NCBI RefSeq assembly: GCF_000012845.1
Contig: NC_009615.1
Span: 519,501-583,500, forward strand
DNA: 64,000 bases
Reading direction: 5' to 3'
DNA from: Parabacteroides distasonis ATCC 8503
GTDB lineage: Bacteria > Bacteroidota > Bacteroidia > Bacteroidales > Tannerellaceae
The notes under the pieces were generated by a model. It saw nothing but the letters and a program-made list of their open reading frames with translations, searched no databases and was not told the DNA's origin. Below, in pieces: positions 17,876-27,184 of the stretch. Numbering within the stretch: position 1 is the first letter of the stretch; each line of letters opens with the position of its first letter. Position numbers and translations under genes: made by a program.

Positions 17876-18985
17876 TTAGGGCTTTACGGTATACGGTTGG
17901 TGGATCGCCTTATCGAAAGCTTTCCAATGCTCATCCGTCATGTTGCCCGGCGTAAACAACGCCACGCCGGCCGCTCCGTTCTCCATGGAGCCTCTTACGG
18001 CCTCCTCGATCTCGGACGGGATCAGTCCATGGCCTTCCGGGTCCTTGATATTCGCCTTGTTCTGCCAATCCTCGCAGATGAACAGACCGCTATAAACCGG
18101 CTTCTTGCCTTGCACGGCGGCTACTTCCTCTTTCACGATCGGAGCCAGCCAAGAAGCGTCCTCCAGATAGAAATCGTTATAATTCATCGGGAAGAAAGCG
18201 TCGATATTCCATTTATTCCATTCTTGGCGAACCATCCACTTGGCGTGAGAGTCCGGCCCCGGGAATACGGCGGCGCTCACTTTCTTGCCTTTGCCGTGAA
18301 CCTCGTCGGCGATGCAATTTACCAATTTCGTGATCAGGTCGCAACGAAACTGCGCCCATTCCTCGCATTTGGAAGGATCCTCTACGGATTTGATATCGAT
18401 ACCGGTAGCGGCCTTGAAATCGGCCACGCATTTGTCACAGTAGCAATAGTCCGCCGTAGGATATTCCTCGTCCATCACCAAGCCGTATTTTTCCCAAAGT
18501 CCGCGGGCCAGGATGACATCCACGTAACGGATATAATCCAGATGGATATAATCCACCTCCGGGATATCGGCTACCTTCCCATATAGATCCAGCAAGAACT
18601 CCGCCGTACCTTCTTGGTTCGGGCACAGGCATTTGTAATAAGGGACATAGGCCTGTACGGAATAGGCCGACTCGCCTTTCCGGTTCACGGCGTAGAGGGT
18701 GGAGTCCAATCCATGTTGTAACATGGCAGGAATCCATGCGTGGTATTCCATGCCATTGGCATGGGCCGCTTTGGCGGCACGCTGGATTTTCTCCGTGTCG
18801 TGGCCGGCGTTGTAGCACATCCCGTCTACACCGTGGGCATGCCATTTACTAAAGTCCGCTTGTAAGGTTTGCTCGGTGGTATTCCCGCCTTCGCCTTGCC
18901 ATGCGTAGACCTTGACTGTTTTCTCGGGCGCCTTGACGCAAGCCGTCAGAGCGACGGCCGCCAAAGCGATAAAGAGCTTCTTCAT
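17876..18985 (-). CDS. Putative TIM-barrel glycoside-hydrolase-like lipoprotein
   Basis: About 369 residues, starting at MKKLFIALAAVALTACV (lipobox LTAC), so an envelope lipoprotein. The fold reads as a beta/alpha barrel of the putative glycoside hydrolase-like group (GHL6/GHL10 type): GVDGMCYNAGHD, MEYHAWIPAMLQ, VDYIHLDYIRYVD near residue 150, and a Cys-rich YCYCDKCVADF segment near 185 that is typical of that group. Asp/Glu residues at strand ends could be catalytic, but no assigned activity is known to me. The ATG overlaps the gcvP stop (ATGA at 18982-18985), so the genes are translationally coupled. Confidence 0.7.
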   Translation of the reverse strand: MKKLFIALAAVALTACVKAPEKTVKVYAWQGEGGNTTEQTLQADFSKWHAHGVDGMCYNAGHDTEKIQRAAKAAHANGMEYHAWIPAMLQHGLDSTLYAVNRKGESAYSVQAYVPYYKCLCPNQEGTAEFLLDLYGKVADIPEVDYIHLDYIRYVDVILARGLWEKYGLVMDEEYPTADYCYCDKCVADFKAATGIDIKSVEDPSKCEEWAQFRCDLITKLVNCIADEVHGKGKKVSAAVFPGPDSHAKWMVRQEWNKWNIDAFFPMNYNDFYLEDASWLAPIVKEEVAAVQGKKPVYSGLFICEDWQNKANIKDPEGHGLIPSEIEEAVRGSMENGAAGVALFTPGNMTDEHWKAFDKAIHQPYTVKP

Positions 18986-21834
18986 ATCTCGCAAGCGCAT
19001 AAAGTCGGGATCAAGTTACGATCGCCATAAGCGTTATCTACACGGGCTACGTTAATCCAGAACTTGCTGTCGTGCAACCATTCCAGCGGGAAGGCGGCCT
19101 TCGTGCGGGGATACGCGTGTTTCCACTCGTCGGCGGTCACCTCGTATTCCGGATGCGGGGCGTTCTTCAAGACGTTGTCCTCCTTCGAAGCCTTGCCTTC
19201 CTCCACCTCCTTGATCTCGCTCCAGATACATTCCATTACCTCTACGAAACGATCCAGCTCGGCCTTGCTCTCGCTCTCGGTCGGCTCTACCATCAAGGTG
19301 CCGTGTACTGGGAAAGATAGGGTAGGAGCGTGGTAGCCGAAGTCCATCAAACGCTTGGCGATATCGCCCTCGTCGATGCCCGAACGCTCTTTTACCGTAC
19401 GGCATTCCAAGATCAACTCATGACCTACACGGCCTGTCGCTCCGGTATAGACGATACCGTACGTATCCTTGAACTTAGCGGCCAAGTAATTGGCGTTCAA
19501 GATGGCCGTCTTCGTCACTGTCTCAAGACCTTCCGTACCCAGCAAGCGGATGTAAGCGTACGTGATCGGCAGGATACCGGCGCTACCATAAGGAGCCGCG
19601 GATACCGTATTCAAGTCGCTGCCCCAAAGCACCGGATGCTGCGGCAAGAACGGAACCAGATGCTCGGCCACGCAGATCGGGCCTACGCCGGGACCACCAC
19701 CTCCGTGAGGAGAAGAGAAGGTCTTATGCAGGTTCAAGTGACATACATCGGCGCCGATCGTACCCGGATTTGTCAATCCAACCTGCGCGTTCATGTTGGC
19801 GCCATCCATATAAAGCTGTCCTCCGCAAGCGTGAACGATGTCGCACATCTCCTTGATGTCCACCTCGAAGATACCATGCGTAGACGGATAGGTAATCATG
19901 CTGGCAGCCAAACGCTCCTTGTTCTCCTCGGCTTTCGCACGGAAATCTTCCAGATCGATATTACCATTCTCGTCGCATTTAACGGTTACGGTCTTATACC
20001 CGCATTGGATAGCGCTGGCCGGGTTGGTTCCGTGGGCGGAAGCCGGAAGCAAAACGATATCACGATGGCCTTGGCCGATGCTTTCCTGATAAGCACGGAT
20101 CACACGAAGACCCGTGTACTCGCCAGCGGCGCCGGAGTTCGGTTGCAACGTACAGCCCTTGAAGCCCGTGATCGTGCATAAGTAAGAAGACAGGTTCTCG
20201 ATCAGCTCCGTATAGCCTTCCACTTGCTCCTCTGGAGCGTACGGGTGGATATTCATGAATTCCGCACGGCTAAGCGGCAACATCGTAGAAGCCGGGTTTA
20301 GCTTCATCGTGCAAGATCCCAGCGAGATCATGGATTGGGCCAAGGAAACATCCTTTCGTCCCAAACGGGTGATGTAACGCATCAACTCGGTCTCCGTATG
20401 ATATTTCTTGAATACGTCTTGCTGCAAGAAATCGGAGGTACGGGCGAATTTAGCGTCGAAATAAGTCTGGGCGGGGATAGACTCGTCCAGCATATAGTCT
20501 TTACCTGCGGCGCCGGCGAAGATGTATAATAATACGCCTATGTCCGTAGGCAATGTCGTCTCGTCTATGCTGACGCCTACTTGTCCGGCCTCGAAGTAAC
20601 GCAAGTTCACCTTGCACTCCAAGGCGATCTCACGCAGTGCGTTCACCGACACGTGCGCGGGAAGCTGTATCTTCAAGGTATCGAAATAATCCTTGTTTAA
20701 TTGCGTATATCCCAGTTTCTCCAACTCCTTGGCCAAGAATCCGGCCGTGGAATGAATCCGTCCGGCGATGTTACGCAACCCCTCCGCTCCATGATATACG
20801 GCGTAGAATCCGGCCATGGTAGCCAACAACGCCTGAGCCGTACAGATATTGGACGTAGCCTTCTCACGTTTGATATGTTGCTCGCGGGTCTGCAAAGCCA
20901 AGCGATAAGCCGGATGGCCGTAAGCGTCCTTGGAGATACCGATGATACGTCCCGGGATCGTACGTTTATAATCGTCCTTCGTAGCGAAGAAAGCGGCGGA
21001 AGGACCCCCGTAGAACATCGGGATACCGAAGCGCTGGCTGCTACCGAATACGACATCCGCTCCCCATTCTCCCGGAGGAGTCAACAATACCAAGCTCATC
21101 AAGTCGGCGGCTACGCCTACCTTGGCTCCGGCGGCGCCCGCACGGGCCACGAATTCCTTATAGTCCTCGATCGAACCATCCGCGTTCGGGAACTGTACGA
21201 TGGCGGCGAACACGTCCGGCGTGAACTCGAATTTCTTATAATCGCCCACTACCACCTGGATGCCCTGCGGGATCATGCGGGTGTGGATGACGGCCAGCGT
21301 AGAGGCGAACACGTTCTCGTCAACGAATACCGTATTGGCTTCCGCTTTCACCTGCGCACGGCTGCGTGAACCATGAAACATGGTAACCGCCTCGGCTGCC
21401 GCTGTCGCCTCGTCGAGTAGCGAGCAGTTCGCCAAGGGCAATCCGGTCAGTTCGCAGATAACAGTCTGGAAGTTCAGCAACGCCTCCAAGCGTCCTTGGG
21501 ATACTTCCGCCTGATACGGCGTATAGGAGGTGTACCAAACCGGGTTCTCGAATACGTTACGTTGGATCGGGGCCGGGCAAACCGTGTCGTACCAACCCAT
21601 ACCGATATAAGAGGTGAATACCTCGTTCTTGGAAGCCAGCTCGGCGATATGCTCGGCGAACTCACGTTCCGTCATGGCCTCCGGGAGGTTCAACGGCTCT
21701 TTCAAACGGATGTTGGCCGGAATGGTCTGATCGATCAACTCGTCCAAAGACTTCACGCCAATCGTCTCCAACATAGCGGGAATATCTTCCGCTGAGATGC
21801 CCACGTGGCGGTTTACAAACTTATTTGTGTCCAT
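18982..21834 (-). CDS. gcvP: Glycine dehydrogenase (decarboxylating), P protein of glycine cleavage
   Basis: A 950-residue PLP enzyme that decarboxylates glycine and transfers the aminomethyl group to the lipoyl arm of GcvH. It is a full-length single-chain form: two homologous halves, with the PLP lysine in CHLNLHKTFSSPHGGGGPGV (about residue 704) and SMISLGSCTMKLNPASTM near 480. The opening FVNRHVGISAEDIPAML is typical. No gcvT or gcvH is in the window, so the partners must be elsewhere. It leads an apparent operon with the TIM-barrel lipoprotein through a 4-bp overlap and follows the MBL-fold gene after 12 bp. Confidence 0.98.
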   Translation of the reverse strand: MDTNKFVNRHVGISAEDIPAMLETIGVKSLDELIDQTIPANIRLKEPLNLPEAMTEREFAEHIAELASKNEVFTSYIGMGWYDTVCPAPIQRNVFENPVWYTSYTPYQAEVSQGRLEALLNFQTVICELTGLPLANCSLLDEATAAAEAVTMFHGSRSRAQVKAEANTVFVDENVFASTLAVIHTRMIPQGIQVVVGDYKKFEFTPDVFAAIVQFPNADGSIEDYKEFVARAGAAGAKVGVAADLMSLVLLTPPGEWGADVVFGSSQRFGIPMFYGGPSAAFFATKDDYKRTIPGRIIGISKDAYGHPAYRLALQTREQHIKREKATSNICTAQALLATMAGFYAVYHGAEGLRNIAGRIHSTAGFLAKELEKLGYTQLNKDYFDTLKIQLPAHVSVNALREIALECKVNLRYFEAGQVGVSIDETTLPTDIGVLLYIFAGAAGKDYMLDESIPAQTYFDAKFARTSDFLQQDVFKKYHTETELMRYITRLGRKDVSLAQSMISLGSCTMKLNPASTMLPLSRAEFMNIHPYAPEEQVEGYTELIENLSSYLCTITGFKGCTLQPNSGAAGEYTGLRVIRAYQESIGQGHRDIVLLPASAHGTNPASAIQCGYKTVTVKCDENGNIDLEDFRAKAEENKERLAASMITYPSTHGIFEVDIKEMCDIVHACGGQLYMDGANMNAQVGLTNPGTIGADVCHLNLHKTFSSPHGGGGPGVGPICVAEHLVPFLPQHPVLWGSDLNTVSAAPYGSAGILPITYAYIRLLGTEGLETVTKTAILNANYLAAKFKDTYGIVYTGATGRVGHELILECRTVKERSGIDEGDIAKRLMDFGYHAPTLSFPVHGTLMVEPTESESKAELDRFVEVMECIWSEIKEVEEGKASKEDNVLKNAPHPEYEVTADEWKHAYPRTKAAFPLEWLHDSKFWINVARVDNAYGDRNLIPTLCACEI

Positions 21835-21846
21835 AATTCTAGTATT

Positions 21847-22485
21847 TTATAAATAAGGATTATTTAATTTCTCATCAATGATTCGTGTCTCGGGGCCATG
21901 GCCGGGGTATACCACGGTCTCGTCCGGCAACGACAGTAATTTGTCCTTGATAGCGGCAAGCAGTATATCTTGGTTGCCTCCCCATAAATCGGTACGGCCG
22001 ATGCTTCCGGCGAACAAGGAATCCCCGACGATCACGAAACCGTTCTTCTTGTTATAGAAAGCCACGCCTCCGGGCGAATGACCGGGAACGCTCAATACCG
22101 CCAGCTCGGATTTCCCGAACTTTATGATTTCCCCGTTTACCAGATATTTCCCTACCGGGACGCTTTTCGCCTTCATCGGCAGGCCGAACGCCTTGGCTTG
22201 CTCCTCGGGGGAGGGAAGGCCCTCCACGTCCGCTTTATGGGCTTCCGGGCTCAACCCGTAGGTGTTATGGACGAATTCGTTGCCGAATATGTGATCCAGA
22301 TGGAGGTGCGTACAAAGGTAACGTTTCAGCGTCAGCCCGTTCTGGGCGATAAAGTCGCTTACTTCTTTTTGTTCCTCTTTGCGCAGGCAGCCGCAATCGA
22401 TAAGGACTGCCTCCTTGGTATCATCGTATAGCAAGTAAGTATTCTCGGAGAAATAGTTTACTTCGAAAGATTTTATCGTAATCAT
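21847..22485 (-). CDS. Metallo-beta-lactamase-fold hydrolase (glyoxalase II-like)
   Basis: A 212-residue soluble MBL-fold enzyme. The dinuclear metal motif THLHLDH is at residues 59-65 (H60, H62, D64, H65), followed by SVPGHSPGGVAFY near 134, GDSLFAGSIGRTDL near 153, and the C-terminal VYPGHGPETRI with the last His ligand. Length and motifs fit the short glyoxalase II/hydroxyacylglutathione-hydrolase-like group found in Bacteroidetes; the true thioester substrate is unknown. Its ATG overlaps the rsmG stop by 4 bp. Confidence 0.88.
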   Translation of the reverse strand: MITIKSFEVNYFSENTYLLYDDTKEAVLIDCGCLRKEEQKEVSDFIAQNGLTLKRYLCTHLHLDHIFGNEFVHNTYGLSPEAHKADVEGLPSPEEQAKAFGLPMKAKSVPVGKYLVNGEIIKFGKSELAVLSVPGHSPGGVAFYNKKNGFVIVGDSLFAGSIGRTDLWGGNQDILLAAIKDKLLSLPDETVVYPGHGPETRIIDEKLNNPYL

Positions 22486-23144
22486 AAGGGTACGTACACT
22501 ACTTTTTTAGTTTCAAAAAACTCTTCTTTAAAATGGTCTTTCAGATCCATGCTTATCGCTTGGTTCCGGAAAGGCAATATCTCGTGCGCCAGCTCTCCAC
22601 CTTTCAGACAAATCAATCCGTTGGGCAATGCGTTGATCTGTTCTTTCTTTATATTCTTGCGGACGATCTTTACCAGATCCGCCAGAGGCATCACGGCACG
22701 GCTTACCACGAAATCGAAAAGCTGCTTTTCCTCCTCGCCCCGGCAATGGCGGAAGGATACGTTCTCCAGCCCGATCGCCTCGGCCACGGCTTGTCCCACC
22801 TTGATTTTTTTCCCGATGCTGTCTACCAGATGGAAATGGGTCTCAGGGAATAAGATCGCCAAGGGGATGCCGGGAAAACCGCCTCCCGTACCCAGATCCA
22901 TCACCGAGGAACCCGGCTTGAAACGCAGCATATCGGTGATACCCAGCGAGTGAAGCACGTGATGCGGATATAGGTTCTCGATATCCTTCCGTGAGATCAC
23001 GTTGATCTTGGCGTTCCAATCCGTATATAGGTCATATAGGGCGGCGTATTGCTCTTTTTGCCGGTCGGTGAGATCGGGGAAATAAGATGTGAGAATTGAA
23101 AATTGAGAATTGGGAATTGAGAATTTCTCTGTATTTTGTTCCAT
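22482..23144 (-). CDS. rsmG: 16S rRNA (guanine-527-N7) methyltransferase
   Basis: A class-I SAM methyltransferase that methylates G527 of 16S rRNA. Key motifs: WNAKINVISRKD, HHVLHSLGITD, VMDLGTGGGFPGIPLAILFP (SAM site) and FDFVVSRAVMPL. The start is uncertain: I use MEQNTEK (23144); another ATG is at 23174. Either way the first ~20 residues (FSIPNSQFSILTS) are encoded by an AT-rich repeat that also occurs in intergenic DNA of this window, giving an N-terminus longer than usual. It overlaps the MBL gene by 4 bp. Confidence 0.93.
   Translation of the reverse strand: MEQNTEKFSIPNSQFSILTSYFPDLTDRQKEQYAALYDLYTDWNAKINVISRKDIENLYPHHVLHSLGITDMLRFKPGSSVMDLGTGGGFPGIPLAILFPETHFHLVDSIGKKIKVGQAVAEAIGLENVSFRHCRGEEEKQLFDFVVSRAVMPLADLVKIVRKNIKKEQINALPNGLICLKGGELAHEILPFRNQAISMDLKDHFKEEFFETKKVVYVPL
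23091..23125. repeat. AATTGAGAATTGAAAATT-type repeat, copy inside rsmG 5' end
   Basis: Three to four alternating GAGAATTG / AAAATTG / GGGAATTG steps in 35 bp, within the N-terminal coding region of rsmG. Same motif as at 23174, 30222 and 32721. Confidence 0.7.
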
Positions 23145-23173
23145 AGGACATCTGTTTATAGGTTTATCTATCA

Positions 23174-23202
23174 TTAATTTTCAATTCTCAATTTTCAATT
23201 AA
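23174..23202. repeat. AATTGAGAATTGAAAATT-type repeat, copy between DUF3298 gene and rsmG
   Basis: TTTTCAATTCTCAATTTTCAATT on the plus strand. It overlaps the last codons and stop of the DUF3298 gene and reaches the upstream candidate start of rsmG. Confidence 0.7.
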
Positions 23203-24039
23203 CTGACTTATCGGGCTGTCATCCCGCAGCAAATAGCGGATTTCCTTGTAAGGGAGATGGACGTTCGTGACGCCTACCACGTATGCCGCTATCTCATATT
23301 CGTTGAAAGAATAGGTGATACCCGTCTCGTCTACGAGGAAGTTGCCGTTCGGGAAGATCTCGTCCACGCTAAAGAAACCGATATTTTCCAGTTCCTTGGC
23401 GTCGGATACGTTGTTTTGCTTGGCGATCTGATCTACCAATATTCGCGCCAGATTGTCTTGATAGTTGTCCACGAATATCTCCTCCTCGGTGATCGGCTTA
23501 CCGGTCTTGAGGTTCACTACATGGTTATTGTAGGAATGTGCGCCATGCGCTCCGCCCGTATAGTTCTCGAAGCTTACCGTATAGCTGATGATATCGTCTT
23601 GGTTGAAGGCGATATCATCCGACGACATCTCATAGTAAGAGAACCAAGAGCCCACCGGTGTCTCGTCGGATTTCGCCACCTCAGCCTTGTAATCCTCTTC
23701 CAGATCCTTATAAGCGGCCAGATAGTCGTCGGTATATTTCCGTACCGCCTCCTCGGGGGATAATTGCTCATAATTCTCGCCGAAATAAGAGGAGACGAAC
23801 TGTCTCTGTAGATTCTTAAGAACCTCTTTATCCGAATATTTCCGGGGATAAACGAACTTGATCTCTAGATTGCAATTGGGATTATCCGGATTATCTAACA
23901 AATGGTAAGTCTTTTCCACGCTGATAGAATCAAACGTGATACTGTTTTCGGAAGCCTTCTTCGTTCCGGTATCGCAACCCGTGGCTAAGATACCTATCAA
24001 AAGAAGCGCCAGCATGCTTTCGCGTAAATGCGTTCTCAT
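23188..24039 (-). CDS. DUF4163/DUF3298 (RsiV-like) lipoprotein
   Basis: A 283-residue lipoprotein (lipobox ATGC near residue 22). Residues about 35-150 correspond to DUF4163 and about 175-270 to DUF3298. Typical phrases are FENYTGGAHGAHSYNNHVVNLKTGK, the T-G-G-A-H-G signature of this pair, and SFNEYEIAAYVVG near the end. The best known relative is the lysozyme-binding anti-sigma factor RsiV, but here there is no cytoplasmic anti-sigma part and no sigma gene nearby, so a different envelope role is likely. The last residues and stop lie in an AT-rich repeat. Confidence 0.85.
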   Translation of the reverse strand: MRTHLRESMLALLLIGILATGCDTGTKKASENSITFDSISVEKTYHLLDNPDNPNCNLEIKFVYPRKYSDKEVLKNLQRQFVSSYFGENYEQLSPEEAVRKYTDDYLAAYKDLEEDYKAEVAKSDETPVGSWFSYYEMSSDDIAFNQDDIISYTVSFENYTGGAHGAHSYNNHVVNLKTGKPITEEEIFVDNYQDNLARILVDQIAKQNNVSDAKELENIGFFSVDEIFPNGNFLVDETGITYSFNEYEIAAYVVGVTNVHLPYKEIRYLLRDDSPISQLIEN

Positions 24040-24240
24040 CGGACTACAGATTTAATTTATTTGTACGCGAATGTACGTTATTAAATTGTATAATCAAATT
24101 GCACGATGAAGTTTAATAAGAGGACAATCTTTCCTCGGTGGTCTTTGGGTTGAGTTTTCTATTTGTCCGATACTTTCCGGGTGTTCTCTTGCGTGAGAAG
24201 AATAGTTCCCATTTTATATCACCTAGGGGCGTACCCAGCC

Positions 24241-24675
24241 TTATGAGAATACAAATGTTATTTTCATGCTTTCATCTAGATGAAAGCAAACTGTATAGGT
24301 TATCATATTTGGAAAATAAGAGCTTTCTGCCACTATAGACATCACATCCATAGGCTTTAGATCAAAAACAGTCTTTCCTAAATAATCTGTATATAAAACA
24401 GAATCTGGCTTAATGACTGTATTATACCTTTTATACTTTAATATTCCATTTCCTTCATAAGATGCAAGGCCACCAAACTCTGTCGTTATATTAATGTCAT
24501 AATACAAATACACTTTTGCGCCTGCATCAGGTTTTCTTGAGCTTGTACTTTCTTGGTCATAATAAACCTCTATTTCGGCTTGAGGATCTTCTGGTTTTTC
24601 CCCTTCATCGATAATGTCATTTTCACTACAACCAATAAAAATGACCATGAAAAATATGAATAAAGAAGTTCTCAT
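24241..24675 (-). CDS. Hypothetical lipoprotein, 144 aa
   Basis: No recognised family. The N-terminus (MRTSLFIFFMVIFIGCSEN) is a clear lipoprotein signal with Cys near residue 16, followed by an acidic linker (IIDEGEKPEDPQAEIE) and a beta-rich stretch with KVYLYYDINITTEFGGLASYEGNG. This looks like a small surface or periplasmic domain. The gene is visibly more AT-rich than the chromosomal neighbours and sits in an accessory-looking patch with another unknown lipoprotein gene 193 bp upstream. Confidence 0.7.
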   Translation of the reverse strand: MRTSLFIFFMVIFIGCSENDIIDEGEKPEDPQAEIEVYYDQESTSSRKPDAGAKVYLYYDINITTEFGGLASYEGNGILKYKRYNTVIKPDSVLYTDYLGKTVFDLKPMDVMSIVAESSYFPNMITYTVCFHLDESMKITFVFS

Positions 24676-24825
24676 GTTTCTGAATCAGTTTATAATTTAA
24701 GAACCTGTTTCTGACAAATTTAGTTTATCAATAATTAAACTTTTATTAATAGTTAGTATTCCAACTATTTTATTTCCTTTAGTTAAAGATATTACATAAA
24801 TATATTCTTTAAAGATTGCCTTGTG

Positions 24826-24861
24826 GAATAGGAGGAAAACTCTTTCATTCTCCTCCTATTC
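24826..24861 (-). terminator. Hairpin after the 522-aa lipoprotein gene
   Basis: GAATAGGAGGA (24826-24836) pairs exactly with TCCTCCTATTC (24851-24861). It lies just past the stop of the minus-strand gene; no strong T run follows, so termination is tentative. Confidence 0.55.
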
Positions 24862-24868
24862 ATTTTAA

Positions 24869-26437
24869 TTATTTATATACTTTTAATGGTGCAACCTCTA
24901 TTTTATACCAACCCGTATAATATTTAGGGTTAAATTGCGGATAATAAGTTTTGTCTCCTCTCCTAGGATCTGTATAAACAATGGGTTGATCGCTTATTAA
25001 AACAGGATCTCCAAAATTGATATTAACTTCTCCTAGTTCGTCATTAACGTCGTTTCTTTCAGTTGTATAGGTAGTTGTTCTAACCTCTTTAGCAGAGGAT
25101 CCAAATTTCAGTCCTACCTTATCTGTAGATCCAGTCGTCGCATTAAATTCAAAATTTGCAGCGAATTCAGTTGTAGTTTGGTGGGTTTCAGTTATCTTTG
25201 TAGGACTATCAATTTCTTCTATCCTAATTCGAATGATAGGACTATAATTTTCTATATCCCATTCAAACAGAGGTAGGTCAACCGAGATTCTATTGAGTCC
25301 ATATATATCATTTACAATATAAGACACTTGCCCACCCGAAGAAACTTTTTCTAGGCGTGTATTAAATAAATCTTTAGGCTTTGCTCTGAAACTGGTTGGT
25401 TGTATATTTCCTATAGCCGGTTTTGGAGCAATAGTTGGAATTACTTTGAATTCAAACTCCCCGTCTGTCCAACAGATAGCTCTTCCTCCACCAGGATTAG
25501 GACCTTGCGGAATGAATTTAGGTTCATCACTACCATCTGATATTTTTTTATATGCTTCTACAGGGTCACCTAACATTTCAAATGAACATAGATATTCCTT
25601 ATAATTATAATTAAAAGGTCCACGTGGAGATGAGGGTGTAATGTCATAGTATATATAATCTCTTTGCCAGCCATCATTCCTAGTCTGATAAATAGAATAA
25701 GCCTCATAGGATTTTGCTAATTTTTCCGGAATAGGCTCGCTTGTTGGTGATCCTCTAAGTGTAACTTTATGGGTTAAATTGTTAAACGCCTCATCAGTAA
25801 ACATAAAAGTTAAATTACTGTTAGGGTTTTGTATCACCGTTGTTGATGATTTTGTACTCAAATGATTAGCTATTATTCTTTCATTTTCTTTAACTACCAC
25901 AATGGGGTATCCTGGAATATATTTCGCCTCAATAATATATTCCTCTCCATCACCTGTGTATGCAGTAACCCCATCACTGTCTTTACATCTTATCGCTACA
26001 TTTGGAATTTCATTTGTGGCATCCCAAATATCTGCTGAAAAACTATCCTCTGGCAATTCTGGGACAAAAATTGTTAAAGCCGGAATAATTTCTTTGAGCT
26101 GATATAAATCACTTTCATCAACATAACGCAATAATGCATTTTCAAAAGATTCACCATTTTCTATGATTTCATCTTTGATCAAATCATAAAGAACATCATA
26201 ATCATAATTGATTTTTTTGATAGCTTCTTTTTTAATAACATGTCTTGCTGCTTCACTCTCTTTTAGTAATTTAGCTAACCCTTTTCCAAAATTTTTCATT
26301 AAATCCAATTCGCTTTTGGTTGCGGATAAAGACTTTGTTTCTCTCATTTTCATGGAGCTTGTATCAATCTCTGTAAATTCGTTTTTTTCGCACGCTACGA
26401 ATAAAACGACAAAAAATAACAAAAAATAAGTTTTCAT
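24869..26437 (-). CDS. Hypothetical lipoprotein, 522 aa
   Basis: No family is recognised. MKTYFLLFFVVLFVACEKNEF is a lipoprotein signal (Cys near residue 16). Residues 40-130 are helical and charged (KSELDLMKNFGKGLAKLLKESEAARH..). The middle and C-terminal parts are beta-rich, with an SPTSEPIPEKLAKSYEAYSIYQTRN segment, a glycine-rich PQGPNPGGGRAICWTDGEF near 310, and a final section of alternating strands. It is AT-rich with many rare-looking codons compared with neighbours, suggesting recent acquisition. Structure prediction would be the informative next check. Confidence 0.7.
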   Translation of the reverse strand: MKTYFLLFFVVLFVACEKNEFTEIDTSSMKMRETKSLSATKSELDLMKNFGKGLAKLLKESEAARHVIKKEAIKKINYDYDVLYDLIKDEIIENGESFENALLRYVDESDLYQLKEIIPALTIFVPELPEDSFSADIWDATNEIPNVAIRCKDSDGVTAYTGDGEEYIIEAKYIPGYPIVVVKENERIIANHLSTKSSTTVIQNPNSNLTFMFTDEAFNNLTHKVTLRGSPTSEPIPEKLAKSYEAYSIYQTRNDGWQRDYIYYDITPSSPRGPFNYNYKEYLCSFEMLGDPVEAYKKISDGSDEPKFIPQGPNPGGGRAICWTDGEFEFKVIPTIAPKPAIGNIQPTSFRAKPKDLFNTRLEKVSSGGQVSYIVNDIYGLNRISVDLPLFEWDIENYSPIIRIRIEEIDSPTKITETHQTTTEFAANFEFNATTGSTDKVGLKFGSSAKEVRTTTYTTERNDVNDELGEVNINFGDPVLISDQPIVYTDPRRGDKTYYPQFNPKYYTGWYKIEVAPLKVYK

Positions 26438-26770
26438 AACACAATGTTTTTAATGGTTAAACAAAAAAACACTCTCTTTTTCAACATGGATAAATTTTCA
26501 TCTTTTTCTGCACAGAAATAATTGCTTTAAATATACACTTATTTTTTATTATATTACTATAATAAAAATAATTCACAATAGAAATAACATACATTAACTA
26601 TTAAAGCGAAAACCTTCATGAGTATGCTGACATATAGAAGCCGTACAGATGAAAATAGATTATTTTCATAAAAACTCGAGCATATTATAAAAATAAAAAA
26701 TTGATGTTTTTAAATATATACATATAAGATAGATAAGTTGGCTTATATAATTAAATTAACCTAATGATAT
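26438..26770. other. AT-rich non-coding stretch
   Basis: About 330 bp of strongly AT-rich DNA upstream of the 522-aa lipoprotein gene. I find no gene, no tRNA and no convincing TAnnTTTG element. It may hold the lipoprotein promoter in a divergent form. Confidence 0.5.
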
Positions 26771-26800
26771 TTGAGAAGTTGTACAGCAAGCTGTACAAAA

Positions 26801-27175
26801 TTATGGAGAAATGGTGATTATGACGTGATTTCCTTGAGAGATCAGCCCATCGAAATACCTTCGCAGCAACCACGCCATCGCCTGCTGTCGCACCATCGTC
26901 AGCCGGTAGTCCTCGCTGATGGGCAGGTGGCCGGGCGGTCGCCAATGGGCGAAGAGGCTCATGGCGTGGCGTTTCTCCTCGGGGGTATCGTGTATCAATC
27001 CCCGCTCTTGCAAGGACTGGTAGACACGGGCGGGATAAAGGCGTTCCAGCGGGTAACCGGCCTTGTATTGCTGGAATACCTTGCGGAGAAAGGCAAGCTC
27101 ACGCTCTTCCTTGTAAGCTTTCAGCCAGCGGGTGAGGGTGTGCGTATTGATTTCCCATGAATTCGCCGTACTCAC
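26801..27175 (-). CDS. Hypothetical protein, 124 aa, possibly a gene remnant
   Basis: No recognised family. The sequence is basic and helical with phrases NTHTLTRWLKAYKEERELAF, YKAGYPLERLYPARVYQSLQ and YRLTMVRQQAMAWLLRRYFD, and no signal peptide. Base composition is more GC-rich than the lipoprotein genes beside it. It starts 9 bp after the stop of a shortened DUF4373 gene on the same strand and may be a companion or the remnant of a longer gene. A near-palindrome TTGTACAGC-AA-GCTGTACAA (26779-26798) follows the stop and could act as a weak terminator. Confidence 0.5.
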   Translation of the reverse strand: MSTANSWEINTHTLTRWLKAYKEERELAFLRKVFQQYKAGYPLERLYPARVYQSLQERGLIHDTPEEKRHAMSLFAHWRPPGHLPISEDYRLTMVRQQAMAWLLRRYFDGLISQGNHVIITISP

Positions 27176-27184
27176 CTTTCACGC

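Noticed and set aside
19330..20181. A 283-codon open frame on the plus strand, antisense to gcvP
   Set aside because: It has no domain or start context and mirrors the codon structure of the clearly real gcvP gene; the same holds for long frames antisense to murA, dxr, the GH2 gene and the susC genes.
23188..24039. An RsiV-type anti-sigma factor
   Set aside because: No cytoplasmic anti-sigma segment and no ECF sigma gene next to it; the protein is a lipoprotein with only the extracellular domains.
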